Below are positions 23,411 to 36,389 of a stretch of 64,000 bases of DNA, piece by piece (the stretch's first letter is position 1; each line of letters opens with the position of its first letter). The notes beneath the pieces were generated by a model, which saw only the letters and a list, made by a program, of their open reading frames with translations, did no database searches and was not told the origin of the DNA. The translations under genes and the position numbers were made by a program. Origin of the DNA: Morella rubra (taxonomy: Eukaryota > Streptophyta > Magnoliopsida > Fagales > Myricaceae); NCBI GenBank assembly GCA_003952965.2, contig CM025850.1:26676855-26740854 (forward strand), read 5' to 3'.

Positions 23411-26400
23411 TTAAGATGGGTTTTTGACAATCTTAACGCTGCTGTAAAAACGCTTAAGGTCTTTCATAGCCTTTTCCTCAATCTGAATCGAGCGAAGGGG
23501 CGAGGGCAGATCAGCATCCGGTTTGAACCAGCGGTTCAATCCAGGGGAATCTGATGGTGAGCCCTGACCTGTAGCAACTGAAAAACCAGTCATTCTTATC
23601 TTTGGGCTTTGGGAAAGACTCTGCTGTTGCTTTCCCTGTTTCAGACAAACAAAACAAAATCAAATTTTCCGTACGGAGAAATAACAACTAAGACTAAGAC
23701 ATGAAATTCTGGGAGACTACATGGGCAGGCCCATAGTGGACACCGGGCAAAGAGCATACAGAAAGGAATGCATCCGACAACGCATATCTAAGATGAAATG
23801 CAACAAAGACCTATTTATCAATCAAGTCGAGGTCACTCCTACAAGTTCCTGACTTATGGGAAATAGAAACAAGTGTGAGCGGGAGAGATTGTGGGCTCGG
23901 GTGGGAACAAGGGGGTTAGATTTACAAACCTCTTGCTGCTTCTGAATGGCCCTAAGAGATGGCCGAGAAAGGTGGGGAGGCGTCCCAGAAGCAGCCCAAG
24001 GAGGTGTGCTTCTTTCTCCATCAGAATTCTGTGCAGTGCGAGCGGAGACCACCATAGGTATTGGTTTGGAAGGCAAAAACGAGCTCAATAACATTTTCCC
24101 ATCACTTCTACCATCAGGCAGATCTTCCACCTGATCTTTGCTTCTGTTTGGTTCGTTCACCTTGATTTTGCTCTGCTGATTCTGTATTTCCCGAAGAGAA
24201 GTGCTTCCCTTTCGAATCTTAGCCCCGCCCCATGCAGGACCCTCACTTTTGGGTGTTGGAGGAGGGGGAGCGACGTCTTTTGGGGTGTCATCGAGAGCAC
24301 CACTCAAGAACATAGAAAGCCCTCCCTTCTTGCTCTTTTTCTTGAATGACATTGGAAATGAAGATTTATCTTTTGGCAAGACTGAACTGTCGTGAAGAAT
24401 AGAATAGGTGGACTCTGCACTAGCCTGGTCAGCCACTATTTCTTCGATCATGACATCCTCCTATCAAAAGTTAAAATCGAACACTTAAAAAATGGCGATT
24501 AAATATTGAAGTGGGTACAATCAAATAGGAACAATAATGCTCCGCTCCTAAGCTATTAATTACATAGTATGCAATCGAATAGGAGCCATCAACCAGATGC
24601 TATGGTCAAGCAACCCAACAAACTTCAAGAGATAATTTTTTGTACAATTATAGAAACACCTCCTAAAATATACATTATGCGATTGCACAAACGTTCAAAT
24701 TAATATTCATTCAAGCAACCATGCCTACTGGAAGATTTGACTGGACCAGAAACTTGAATTTCTTCAACGCACTAATCAGAAATTATTGTCTACATAAGCC
24801 ACCTAGGATCGACACACTCCACACACATGATATTAACATTCAGCTAACCCAAAAATATCTCGCAGAGACTCCTCAACAGAAATTTCTGTTTACCCATGTC
24901 AAACTAGTGCTAGCTCTTCATCAGCCAAAAAAAAAAGGAGAATGTTGCATTTAATTAGCTATTAGAAACAGAGGGCTATGATGGTTACAAAGCTGACCTT
25001 GTTCTTGGAAACCTGAGGAACTCCAACATCCAAGAAATCCTTTATAGCATTTGGAACGGCTTCATTCCCAGAACAACCAGATGCAGTCTCTGCTTGTGAT
25101 ACCCTGTGTGTACTCTTTCTCCTCTGTTTTCTCATCTCGGCCTTTTTGTTTCCTTTACCATCAGGTGAAAGTGAAGATGATGCCTTTGCAGGTACTGTAA
25201 CCGGAACACCAAGCTCAGCAAGAGAGCTCTCAAGAGCATACTTCGTTTGAAGCTTTGCAATTTGTTGGTCATCAAGATGATGCCCACTAGACTGCTTCGC
25301 TTCAAGCATCTCAATCTGCTGCAACTTTTTCCTCAAAGCTCGAACTTGTTTACAAATGCCATCATTGGGATTATCTTTGGGTTGTAGAAATGAGTCTAAT
25401 CTTTGGTCATTCTTGCTTTCTAAATTGGTGTTCTTTGTGTGGTTATCACGAGTCCTTGTAAGCTCATTCTCACTATCATCCTCTTCACTATTAATTATAG
25501 CGGGAAAAGTAGCTGTCGGAGTTGGAAGCCGACGGTAGCTCCACGGTTCAGACGATCTCAGGTCTAAAAATTTCTCAAGGTTAGCTAGAATATCTAGTGC
25601 GGCACTTGCAACAGCATTTGATGAGACTGTAAAAATGTAGTCAAGGTTGCGAATAGCAATCTCCTGCACACAAGTAGACAGCCCAATAAGTAACTAATAA
25701 CCATTAATCTCGAGAAAATAAATTCTCCCCAAATACACTTGAAAGAAACTGTGTGCAAATCTTAGAACTGCAGCAAATGGCAATCTCTCTAATGATCTGT
25801 AATGGTAACACAGATCAAGCACACAATGTGGTACTTCCAATGCATCGAATTATCTTCTGAGTAAAAAGTATGGCAGGTGACACCCCAAAAACTACAATAA
25901 AATATAAATCCAGCAGTCAGCCTGATTAGCAGTTTCCTAAGAACAGTTTACCAAGTTGCATCCTTAAGAGGCTATTTTCCAAATGCCTTTCCAAGAACTA
26001 CGACCTATCAATCGATTTTTAGGCCCTAGGTTGATGGGTTGTGTATCCAGGCAACATATTTTGGTTTTTTTTTTTTTTTTCATCAATGAAATAAAATAAA
26101 ATAGCCCCAAATAAAGCAGGCCATTACCTCGCAGTGCTTCCTCAGATCATCAGCTCCAAGTGAATCTGCAATTTCCAGCAGTTGTATAGCATTCCGTGGC
26201 TCAACTAGACACTCTGCTGCCACTTTTTCACAAAGGCCTTTTAAGGTTGGAATGGGTTTTCGCTCAACATCATCTTTTTCAACAACGGGTAACAGATTAG
26301 TGGACTCAATATCATCAAACACTAAATCATCCTCCAACAACTCCGACTCATCCCTGATATTCAGCTTGAGCTTCTGAGAATTGTTAACCACATTAGGAGG

Positions 26401-29400
26401 ATAGACAGGATGATACAGAGATCCAACAATCAATAGATGTGTTTCACCGACTGAAACTGAAGTAGCTTTCTTTACACCGTGTAACCGCATAGCAATAGGT
26501 GGCTTATCTTTGCCTTTCTTCCCGTCCCACATGTACACATCACCTGTCGCTGTAACTGCAGCAGTCCAGTACTTTCCTGCAGAAATGCTGGCTATATCTC
26601 TTCCACACATTGAATATAGCTACACAGAATGGGGTAAAAAAAACAGATATGAAAAGTAAATAACGAGTTCCACTCATAAAGATAGGAAAAAGCCAACAGA
26701 GGCACTGAGCGAAATAAAACCTGCTGACATCTGAGATCAGGATCAGAGGAGACCCAATAAAATAGTGCACCATCATCCGTAAGAGCCATGCTATGTACCA
26801 TCCCTGCAGCAACAGCAACCACATGAAGCCGTTCCATGCGATGAAACTTCAAAGTGGTGCTCCCACTTTTCTTTAAGTTTCTAGCAATGACTGCACGTCG
26901 AGGTGTAACAAGTCGATGGCCCCAGGTGTACACCTACCATAGATATTAAATGCAGGATTCAGCCAAACTTAGAGCTGAATATCAAGAACCTATTTGCACG
27001 ACAAAACCGAAATTAACAATTGAAAAGCAACACAGGACTGTGATCTAGTCAAAGCTGAGTGCCAAAGAAATGTTCATATTCAAGCTAAAATAGTTGTAAT
27101 AAGGCATCTCTTGAGTTGAGTTAAGTTGTTCTGTTTTGTTTAGTGCTAATAACAATGTAAATCTGCTACAAGTTACCTCTCCATCAGCTCCTAAAACAAT
27201 TGTGTGATATTTTGCGGCTGCAACCGCTTTGAAAATCTTGCCTTTCAAGTACTCAACCACTCTTGGTGTGTAATTTGATGCAGAGTTAGACGTGCCATAA
27301 CCAAGTTGACCCTCCCTATTGCAGCCCCATGTGAAAACCTCACCAGTCTCAGAAACTACAGCTGTGTGTTTATTTGCTGCAGCCACAGCAACAATTTTTG
27401 ACCTCAGAGAACTCACTCTGCGTGGTGTGGGTTGTGTATCCACAGAAGTGTAGCCAAGCTGACCCTCTGCACAGATTATATGAAGTAGTCAACACTTGAA
27501 CCACAAATAATGTTGGAAATCAAATTAATTATCAGAAGAAACATCTTTCTCATTCTCCTGTATCATTATCGTATTTTCACATATTGACAGTCCCATTAGC
27601 ATTGGTAGGTAAGTCTCACTTTTTTTGGCCAGTTTTATATTGATATGTACCCAAGTTCCCTTTTCATTTACCTCTATTGGATCCCCAGGTGAAAACTTCC
27701 CCACCCTCTGTGGCAACAACAGTGTGATGTTTAGCTGCTGCAATTGCTCTCACCCGTCGAGACCCCAAACCAGAAGTCACTTGACGGGTGTGATAACTGC
27801 AGCTTGACCGCTGCAAAGAATATAAGTATATCATAATATGCAGCGGATTGATTACTCGCAAGAACCAAAAGAGGTAAACGAAGACATTTCGGTGGAAACT
27901 TTCCAGTCTCGCCCTGAATATATAGGATTTCAACTTCTAGCCGATATAAAGGACTAACCTCAGTTTAAACATTAGCTTTCATTGTCTTTGCACCTCAATG
28001 ATTGGTAACTGTAACTTGATGGCAAAAGTATGGAAGCACACAAAACCAATTCTATTTTGCTTTGCTATTTATACACGATCATGCGTATAATGCTGAACCA
28101 TTCAAAAACGAAATTATAACCCATTGCGAAGCTTAGTACAAGAACCTATGCGGTAAACTATCCAATTGGGGGAAATTGTAGAGTATGTCAGTTTGAAATT
28201 ATAATCAAAACTTAAACTGTCTTCCACATGTAGATTAGGTTTAATGAGTTAATTAGTTATACCTGTGTATATCAAAATCAGGGTGCCCAAGGCGGCCCCC
28301 CCTTCCAAATCCCCAAGTATAGACTTCTCCTCGAGCACTGACTGCTACACTGTGGAACTTTGCAGCAGAAACTAGCATGATATGAGAACCATGAAGTGCA
28401 TCCACTTTGCAAGGTAATTTTTGCACATGTTCGTTGCCAGTTCCAAGTTGATAGTTTGCACCACTTCCCCAACTATACACCTCTGTAGCAACTAAAGACA
28501 CAAATAACATCTCAAGTTATTCGCAACACAATTAAGTTCATTTCTACAATAACAACACCATCCACAGCGAAACATGTTATTCTATAGTAGTGGATACCTG
28601 AACTATGTCCGTCACAAACTGCCTGTAACACAGGTCCAGATAGGAGATCGACAGGAATTCGACCTTTAGAATCCTCCAATGCAATAGAGGCACCAGATTG
28701 GAGAAGGATACCAGCCACAGCAAGATGACCAAAATGTAGAGCCCTGTGAAGGCTACTCCATCCTGATTCTCCATCCTGAAATTAATAATGTAAAGGTTCA
28801 TAAAGAGAGATAACACTTACTCCAAAATTGCTTAAAATGAAACTTTCTCGAGCAAGACTTAGAAGCTAAAATCTTAAAGGATACATGTAACGACCAAAGG
28901 AAAACGCTAGCCACATCTGCGCTTTGATTTCAAAAAAGATTAGTCAATGTTTATCTTGAAGCTTCTTCAAATCATTATAAAGGTTAGTGCCACCTAGGAG
29001 GGTTCCAATGTAGGACTTGAAACTTATAGAACTCGTCTCTCGTTCTTCTCTTCTTCGACTCAATGTGAGATTTATGATATCACAATCTCTCACCCTTAAA
29101 CCCTTGATGTCCTTGTCAGCCCACATTGGTGGTTACTAGAGTTGCTTTGATACTATTTGTAACTAATCAAGGAAAGCGATAGCCACATCTGAGCTTTTAC
29201 TTCAGAGGAATTAGTCAAAGTTGCTCTTGAAGCTCTTTGGAATCATTATAAAGCTCGATTCCATCTAGCAAGGTCCCAATGTGGAACTTGACCTTATAAA
29301 GCTTCTCTCTCATTCTTCTCTTCTCCCAATCAATGTGGGATTTGGAGTATCACAATACACAAATGCAAACGTATATGAAACAATAGTCTCGGCATATATA

Positions 29401-30205
29401 CATGCAGCAAATGATTACTTCCATGAGAAACCAATAAACACACAAATTGATTTCTTGTGTTGCTCCTAATTTTCCATTCGATCCCACAAAAAAAATGTTC
29501 AATAGACTAACAAACATTGCAGATATTCTCATCAAGATACTCTATACGACTACCCCCTCCCCCACCTTTCCTTTTTTTTTTTTTTTTTCTCTTTTTGGTC
29601 TTCTAATACCACTGAAGGCAGAGGAGGTCAAGGAAATAATTGAAAACAACTAGTTATAAGCATGATTCCTACACAACATGAAGACAAACATGAATCAAAA
29701 CAAAATAATAAATAGATAATTGGCATATTGTTCCTGTGGAGATAGAATAGGTAACCTAAATTGGAGATAAAAATTGACTGATACAATCAGAACTAAGACA
29801 GATCAAGTCATCAGAAATATGTGCCAGCATCTTAAAACAAGATCACGAATATTCTAAAAGCAACAAGTTGACAGGCATCCATTTGTAAGATAAAAACACT
29901 CAAAACCTTAAAACGGCAAAGTAACACACCCTAGCATCGGGGTCTGCACCAGCCACAAGAAGCCTCCTAACAATGGGGATGTGGTTTCTCCAAGTTGCAA
30001 TATGAAGAGGAGTTAGACCGTACACATTTCTTGAATTGATATTACCCCCATTCTTCTTGAGTATCGCCAAAGCCAGATCTACATTGGCCAATGAACCTTC
30101 TTGCACAACAAGGCATAGATCTTTTTGGGATCCACTCGACATAGATTTGCGACCATGAGTCTGCAAATTCTGCTTTTGTCCTTGAGGTGAGACTATCACT
30201 TCCAT
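23411..30205 (-). CDS. Ankyrin-repeat / RCC1-repeat family protein (IBtk-like; orthologue of At3g03790)
   Basis: Ten coding exons on the minus strand: 29930-30205, 28598-28775, 28263-28491, 27672-27810, 27177-27466, 26721-26933, 26128-26619, 24998-25663, 23930-24460 and 23411-23635. All borders are GT..AG. About 1,079 residues are expected, close to the Arabidopsis protein as I recall it. Order: ankyrin repeats (GGNINSRNVYGLTPLHIATW, DGESGWSSLHRALHFGHLAV); about seven RCC1 blades (EVYSWGSGANYQLGTGNEHV, EVYTWGFGRGGRLGHPDF, EVFTWGCNREGQLGYGTS); a BTB/BACK-like segment (NAIQLLEIADSLGADDLRKH); then a disordered tail ending EEKAMKDLKRFYSSVKIVKN. RCC1 propellers are interaction platforms; the biochemical role of this protein is not known to me. 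Exon 4 is one base short: using the conserved acceptor (exon from 27810), frame is lost within ten codons. Acceptors at 27802 or 27796 would keep frame and omit a few residues. Confidence 0.92.
27783..27810 (-). other. Apparent one-base loss at the start of ANK-RCC1 coding exon 4
   Basis: From the conserved acceptor the frame reads S-GQAAVITP, then V-K-stop. The family continues GQAAVITPRQV, and RQVTSGLGSRR is encoded one frame away. The discrepancy falls at the CCC run 27786-27788. The exon is 139 bases where 140 would fit both neighbouring phases. Downstream AGs at 27803-27804 and 27797-27798 would give exons of 131 or 125 bases, both in frame. A sequencing or assembly error in the C run is an equal possibility. 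Confidence 0.75.
28886..29354 (-). mobile_element. TRIM element (miniature LTR retrotransposon) in intron 1 of the ANK-RCC1 gene
   Basis: 469 bp flanked by a perfect 5-bp duplication ATACA (28881-28885 and 29355-29359). Two LTRs of ~198 bp (29158-29354 and 28886-29084) start TGTGATA and end GTTACA on the minus strand. The short middle (29085-29157) has a tRNA-Met-like primer site next to the first LTR (on the minus strand, TAGTATCAAAGC; typical form TGGTATCAGAGC) and a purine-rich run before the second. It encodes no protein, as is usual for TRIMs. The LTRs differ at roughly a fifth to a quarter of sites by eye, so it is old. It lies in the same orientation as the gene. I do not assign a named TRIM family. 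Confidence 0.85.
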
Positions 30206-30221
30206 AAATTAAATTCTCAGA

Positions 30222-31770
30222 GCTGAATGCAACAACTAAACAACAAAAACGCTGTCCTCTAAATGTTAAGAGCCAGATAAGTCGGTACTTCAGGCAAAGT
30301 CACAATTTTGTCTCTCCAAGAAGTGGATTGGTTAATCTGCTTTTGCCTCATGGTTTCTGATGGCTAGAAAGAGACTTCCAAAGGCATTTGATGCAAATGG
30401 GATGCCATATACGAGATCCTCCAACCCAAATACCAAGAAAGAATCAGAGAGATTTCCCTTTCAATGAAGAATTGCATTAACAAGCTTCTAACCCACCATC
30501 ATCATCACCATCCTTATTGAAAACACAAACCAATTGCAACAGCCATTCACAAACCCCCATCACAGCTCAAGACTTGTAGAGGAATCTCCATGAAATAACA
30601 AAAGGAAGCAAACTGCATTTGGAATTTCTCCATCAGAATACCTTTTAGAAAATACTCAAATGACCACCAAATAACTCGTTAACAATAAATAAACATATGG
30701 TCCATGACAAGCAAGAAATGCACATAAATGGCCAGTAAAAGATGTCTCCGTACTACACCTGAATTCAATTTCAGAAATCCTTGCAAAAAATTGGTCAAAA
30801 GGCTATTCACGGAAACACCACTAAAAGAAGCATGAACCATGATACTAACATAACTCTATACAGACTACAACAAACATATTAAGACCGGAATCATTAAGTA
30901 CTTCTTAAGATTAGAAGGAAAGAGAAATGCAAACATTTCTGTATGATAACCTCTGTTATGAAGTGAACCTATATAAAAAACTAATGCTAATTATCCAAAA
31001 CAAAACTTGATCTTTGAAATGAACGTTAAGGCAAATATAACGATCAGTCAAGCTTTACAAAAAACAAAACTAAAACAGTGCAAAATGTCAAATGATTATG
31101 AAATCTAAACAATGTGGAAGCAAACTTAAATACAAAAGTGTCTAATGGTTCTCCTTGTCAAACCTCACAGTACATTTCGAACAATAATACTAGTTTCCAA
31201 GATAAATTCATGATACCAACTTTAACACTCCTATAAAGTGCAAGCATCCCACTGCAGAAAATTTTCCATCCCCCACTGTTTACCACCTAACCCACGGACC
31301 AAGCAATAATTATCAAAATCAGATCCAAAACAGCGTAAACTTTAATGAGTACCCATCAACCCCTCAAAATGTCTCGAAGAATTTCCAGAAGAATCACTCA
31401 GTCACCTAAAAATGGTAGCTTCGGAACACAGAAACAAATCTCAGAAACAAAACACATTGAAAGCATAGCCACTGTTATTCACAAAATATAATGACAATTA
31501 CCCAAGAAATGAAAGCACCAAATACAAAGAATTTGAATTTCAACTGCATCAAACCTTTACAAATGACAAAAAGAAAGATCACCCAATATGAAAGAACAAG
31601 ATATCGCAGATCACCTGAAATTTGTTTTGAGAGAGAAATTCGCAAATTGAAACCGAGAAGAATCTTGAAAAATATAGGCGCTGGTTTCTGTTACGGAGAG
31701 TATCGAACCGAAGAATATACCGTAAACAGAAAAGCATAAAACAGAGAGAGAGAGAGAATTTTCAGAAACC
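30222..31770 (-). other. 5' UTR exons and 1.4-kb leader intron of the ANK-RCC1 gene
   Basis: On the minus strand a CT-rich leader (roughly 31770 to 31615) ends TTTCAG, followed by GTGATC at 31614. A matching acceptor (GCATTCAG, AG at 30223-30224) lies 17 bases before the ATG. This predicts a leader intron of 1,390 bases (30225-31614). The (GA)n run at 31744-31757 would fall in the leader. It fits a common plant arrangement, but no transcript supports it here. Confidence 0.6.
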
Positions 31771-31895
31771 GAGTGCTCTCTCAACTTCAAGGGCAATTTC
31801 GAAATATAAAGATTTTAGTTGGACAAAATTGCCCGAGTACGTTCTGAGGAATCGGCGTGCGTGAGAGTTGGGGTCCGAAGCTTGATTTGTCCATC

Positions 31896-31934
31896 GGCCA
31901 CGTAAACATAGAGTGTCCGGTGCTGACACGTGGC
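31896..31934 (-). promoter_or_regulatory. ACGT-core elements in the ANK-RCC1 promoter
   Basis: ACACGTGGC (31926-31934) is a G-box/ABRE-type site, with a second ACGT core (ggccACGTaa) near 31896-31905, about 130-160 bases upstream of the inferred leader. bZIP or bHLH binding is inferred. Confidence 0.4.
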
Positions 31935-32089
31935 GAGGATTTATGCGGACATTTTGCGGCGAACATCTACGAGAGCAAAATTTGCTTAACCGTCGTATAA
32001 GGAAGGTTTTTGGCTCCTGGCTGCTGGCAATTGCCAACCCTACACAACCTTCAAATTTTTGAATACTTTCGTGGACCAATTTCGTCTCG

Positions 32090-35000
32090 GGATTTCCTTC
32101 TTACCTCCTTTTCCTTTTTTTTCATTTCTTCTATTATTTTAATTTTGATGGAGAAATGCATCATTTGCAGCTTATCATATTTTTATGTTTTTTTTGCTAA
32201 TTTTTTTCTCCTCATTAAATATTTTTTTTATTAAGTGATGCATTTTCAACCCTCTTGATAAAATAGATTAATCATAGGCATGGTGGGCATGGAGCATTAA
32301 TTTGGAGATTGCATTCCTCCTCTTCTACCAAATTTTAATAAAATAGGTATACCATGTAATTCATCCTGAGATGACTAGCTAGCTACTTATCTTGGACCGT
32401 TAAAATATATCAAATGTATTAACCTTAATTAAACATTGATTTTGACAAGAGTTCATGTGAATAAATTTCGTTTTTGATACTTTAAAAGCCAAACCGAAGA
32501 TAGTGGTCTATTAATGGAGGGCAATAGTCTTGGTTTCATGCCTTTGTAAATGGTATTATTTTGGTACACATGAACTTTATATGACACTATTTATCTAAGA
32601 AACCCATATAATATTAAAGTTGATTTAACCCTAAGAGGAAAAAGAGAGTAAAAAAAAAAATTGAAGACGTAAGTTTTATTCTAAATTACTATCACTAGAC
32701 AGGGTATATTTCAAAAAGATTAGGAGCGAAATAAACCCAAAATTATTTTATAAAAAAGCCAAAAAACAAGAAAACAAAAAGAAATTGTAAAGAGAATAGG
32801 TTATCGAATTGAATACGTTATTAGTCTTGTGCTTCATGATGTAACAGCGCAAAGTACGTGTATACATATAATCTTTAATAACATTGTCAGGCGTTAGGAA
32901 CTAAAATAATCACAAGAAAACATCACGTGGAGATTGCTTGCTTTTCGTTTATCACGTCCAAAAAAATAAGTAAATATATAGCAGATAATGGATTCAAAAT
33001 GGATCACTGATCACTCTTTCATGATCTTGGGATTCTGAAACGGACCAGATTATTGTAACCTACTTGATTCAAAATTGATTAGACAGGAAGCTACACGGAC
33101 AATGGACATTGATACAATTTGATTTGGGTAATATATATATATATATATATATATGCTTGTTTCGACTTTACGTTTGCAAAGCATCTGAACGTCATTAAGT
33201 TTATGAGGCTCACGCAAATGATGGAATAGTTGTCCTGATACAGATTTCACACTTTGTCATCCAAACCATCCAGAAATTACATGATCATGTTATATATATT
33301 TTATATAGTTTTAGAGTTTTGCATTAGGACGTACGTAATAGTTAAAAGGGTACAAGGGAATAGCTGTGATTATTCTTTATTTTTATTAAAAATTACGTGA
33401 CACAGAAGGAATTTGATTGAACTTTTAATATATAGTTTGGGTTGAATTTCAATGTATCTAATTGGGACGAAAATGTTGACCATAAGTCCGGGATTACTTT
33501 GACAGATTCATGAGGGAAAATTCCATGGTCTTAACTAACTTACACCTATAAAAGAGAGTCGGACATTTGAGAGAACTTCAAAAACACTTTTGGTTTGAAA
33601 ATGAACTTGCCTTGTCATAGAATTAGCTTCTTCTTGAGACCTTTTCTTGATTTATTCTCTCTTTTGGGTTTTGAATTCGTTGGTTTGCTTTCTAAATCAA
33701 GAAGCAGTAGAAGAAATAAAAGGAAATAAAAAAATCAATGGAAGGAAGCTGTAAATTAAGCTTGAGAGACAAATATGGTTTGGTCAGACTGATGTGCTTA
33801 TGATTTAGATAGCTAAGAAGACGATAACGATACTCTCAACTAATTAAACAAATTCACAATTCACAAACTTAATCATTTCAAGATGCCCAACCCACGGATC
33901 TACATTATTATAAGTTTATGTATCCGGAGAATCTTTGTTAGTTATTTTGTCAATTTCAATATATTTAGGCCCTACCTGACAACACAAAAAATTTCCTACC
34001 TTTTCTTTAAAAAAAAAAAAAAAAAAAATTAGTTGAGAGCAGCAACCCACATAGATGCTCCATATATAGAACGGAAAACCAATCCCATTTGAAACTAAGA
34101 AGTTTAAATTTTAAAGATACTAATATATGGAAGCTAGCAGCTCGATCGATAGACATATTTGTTTTGTGAAAACCCCAAATTAGCCAAGCAAAATATGGAA
34201 ATTAATTAATTAATTTGCTGACATGTAATATTTCAGTACTCTGTTTACACCCATAGCAATATGCATGGGAGACGATACATGTGGATAGCGCTATATAAAC
34301 AAAGCAGTCTGAATGCATGGCCCCACGAGATGGAAGAGGTCAAATGTCCAGGGAAAAGGGAAAAGGCAAAAGACAGATGCAATTTATATCACCAATCAAG
34401 CCTCAAAAGCTTGATTAATTTACAAGAAACTCCGATTCAACTCTGAATTAGATGCCAAAGTTAAACTCCTTTAACAAAGGAGAAAATCCAACCAAATTTT
34501 ACAAGGAAAGTGCTAAACATATCCTTGCTATATACACTTGGAACAAAACTAATGAAATTTACAATTCAAGTGATCGATCTTCTTAGAACTAATTGTAAAT
34601 TATTAAGCCAGCTATATATGTTCCACCTCCCAAAGATCTAATGTGACCCTTAATTAGTTCTTATGCAAAACCTTTTATATATATGTAATTCCACCCATCG
34701 TAGAACTAAATGCATATTTATATCAATATTCTAAGGTATTTCGATTACTCTTACTTAAATCCCATTGCCTCACATCAATGGCTACGTTGCACGTACAATA
34801 CATAGTCCATGGAATATAGGGTTGAGTATAATATATACTATGATCTATATATAATTACACAACATTAATGGTTCACAAATTAAATACGAGAGTAGGTTAT
34901 TAGGGCCTATTTTACTAGGTTGATTGTCATACTATATACTATCTATCCTATGATCCTCTCAATAGAGTTAGTCAGATCATCTAATTAATCTATCATATGG

Positions 35001-35830
35001 GGATGGGCATCCCATGAAGTGCGTATGATCTGAGCAGCACCAAAATGTGTCTCACCTAATTGCCAGCTCTCGTACAGAGATATTCAGTACCTCATCTAGA
35101 AGAGACAGTTGATGTTAAAGGGAAGAAGCGGGAGCAGAAGAGATCTGGCAATTCGGGGCACAGTGCATCGTTTCCTGAAACCAAGCCCACCATACCTATC
35201 CGTATCGGCTCCCGTGGAAGAATCTAAAGGAAGGAAAATGAGGGGCAATAGGATGGTGAGAGTTTTGGACTGCCAGTTGAGAGGTGAAGGAAACAGACGA
35301 CAATGACAGTAACGATTGGACGAGGAGAAAGAGGAGTCAGGACCTAAGGGTTCTGAGAATCTCTTTACAATGTCATTAAATTATCGGGCAGGGTAGGTTA
35401 GGCCGAAGCTCAACCGAATATAGGGTGGACTCCAACGTTTTGAACCTGTCCATACTTGAGTCCGTGCATAACCCGACACTATTTGATCAGATTGCTCGGG
35501 TGCAGCGGGTCAAGTGCACAGTAAACAACCCTAATAAGAACCCACAAAACGCTGCAATGTTCATTGTGCTGCGTGCTTATCTTCGTATAGTATTTTGGGT
35601 AAAATCCTTATATAGCCTGGTAAAATCTCTATATTGTCCATGTCGTATACGCTTTGATAAATAATTCTCTGTACTTCAACAATATCCAATAAGTCTTTGA
35701 AGTTTCTCCCTTTTTTTTTGTCGATGATCCTTCTGTTATATTCTAATTCGTTAGAAAAATTAAAGGTGAACTTGTCAGGTTGCCTATTTTAACAAGTAGA
35801 ATCTTTTATATGGTGCCTGCGGTTTATGCA
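32090..35830. other. AT-rich intergenic region
   Basis: No gene recognised. It contains (TA)n at 33130-33154 and a poly-A run at 34008-34028. The stretch 35100-35350 is notably richer in G/C and purines and holds a 65-codon plus-strand frame (35109-35306) with no recognised family. It could be a decayed exon or an unannotated leader. Confidence 0.45.
33130..33154. repeat. (TA)n microsatellite
   Basis: 25 bases of alternating A and T. Similar runs occur at 20858-20879 and 36629-36656. Confidence 0.9.
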
Positions 35831-35844
35831 TTTGACAAAGAACT

Positions 35845-36385
35845 TTTTGGCCCCGTTTTGTTTGGTTTTGAAAAAATTTTCTGTAATGATCAAGACTAAT
35901 TTTTTAGGTATTTGGACCCATATAAATGATGGTCGAAAAGATAAAGTTATGTTTTGTTTAGTTTTGAAAATATTTTTTGTGTAATAGTTAAGATAATTTA
36001 TTTATTTTTTATTAAAGTAATATGTAGATTCTTTTGGAATTAGTGAAAAGTTTTAAAAGTTGTTGGAGTTTGTTAAAATTTTAGAGTTTATAAAAAGTTA
36101 TTGAAATTTGTAAAAAATATTTGAATTGATAAAAAAATGATTGTGAAAAATTTTTAAAGCCAAATATAGCCAAAGTTTTTGAAATTTTTTTTTCTTTCAG
36201 ATAATGTGAGATTAAAAAAGTAGTTTCGTGAGAGGAGTTTTTGACAGAAATTGAGTCCAATGATTAATAGAAAATTTTATTAAAGATTGAATTTTTTTTT
36301 AAAGTAATGTTTGGATGGAAAAATATTAAAAAAAAAAAAACGTTTTTAAAATCATTAGCCAAACCTAGCCTTTATGTTCCAAAAA
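35845..36385. repeat. Possible nested pair of MITE-like elements
   Basis: The left edge reads TTTGGCCCCGTTTTGTTTGG and the right edge, read inward, GGCTAGGTTTGGC. An inner pair (ATGTTTTGTTTAGTTTTG near 35950; GGCTATATTTGGCTTT inward from ~36170) repeats the theme. These G(G)C...GTTTGG ends resemble plant hAT-type MITEs. No clean target-site duplication was found. Confidence 0.35.
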
Positions 36386-36389
36386 TCAT

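Noticed and set aside
29930-30205. Separate small ankyrin-repeat gene
   Set aside because: Phase and splice sites join it to 28598-28775, and the order matches a known single-gene architecture.
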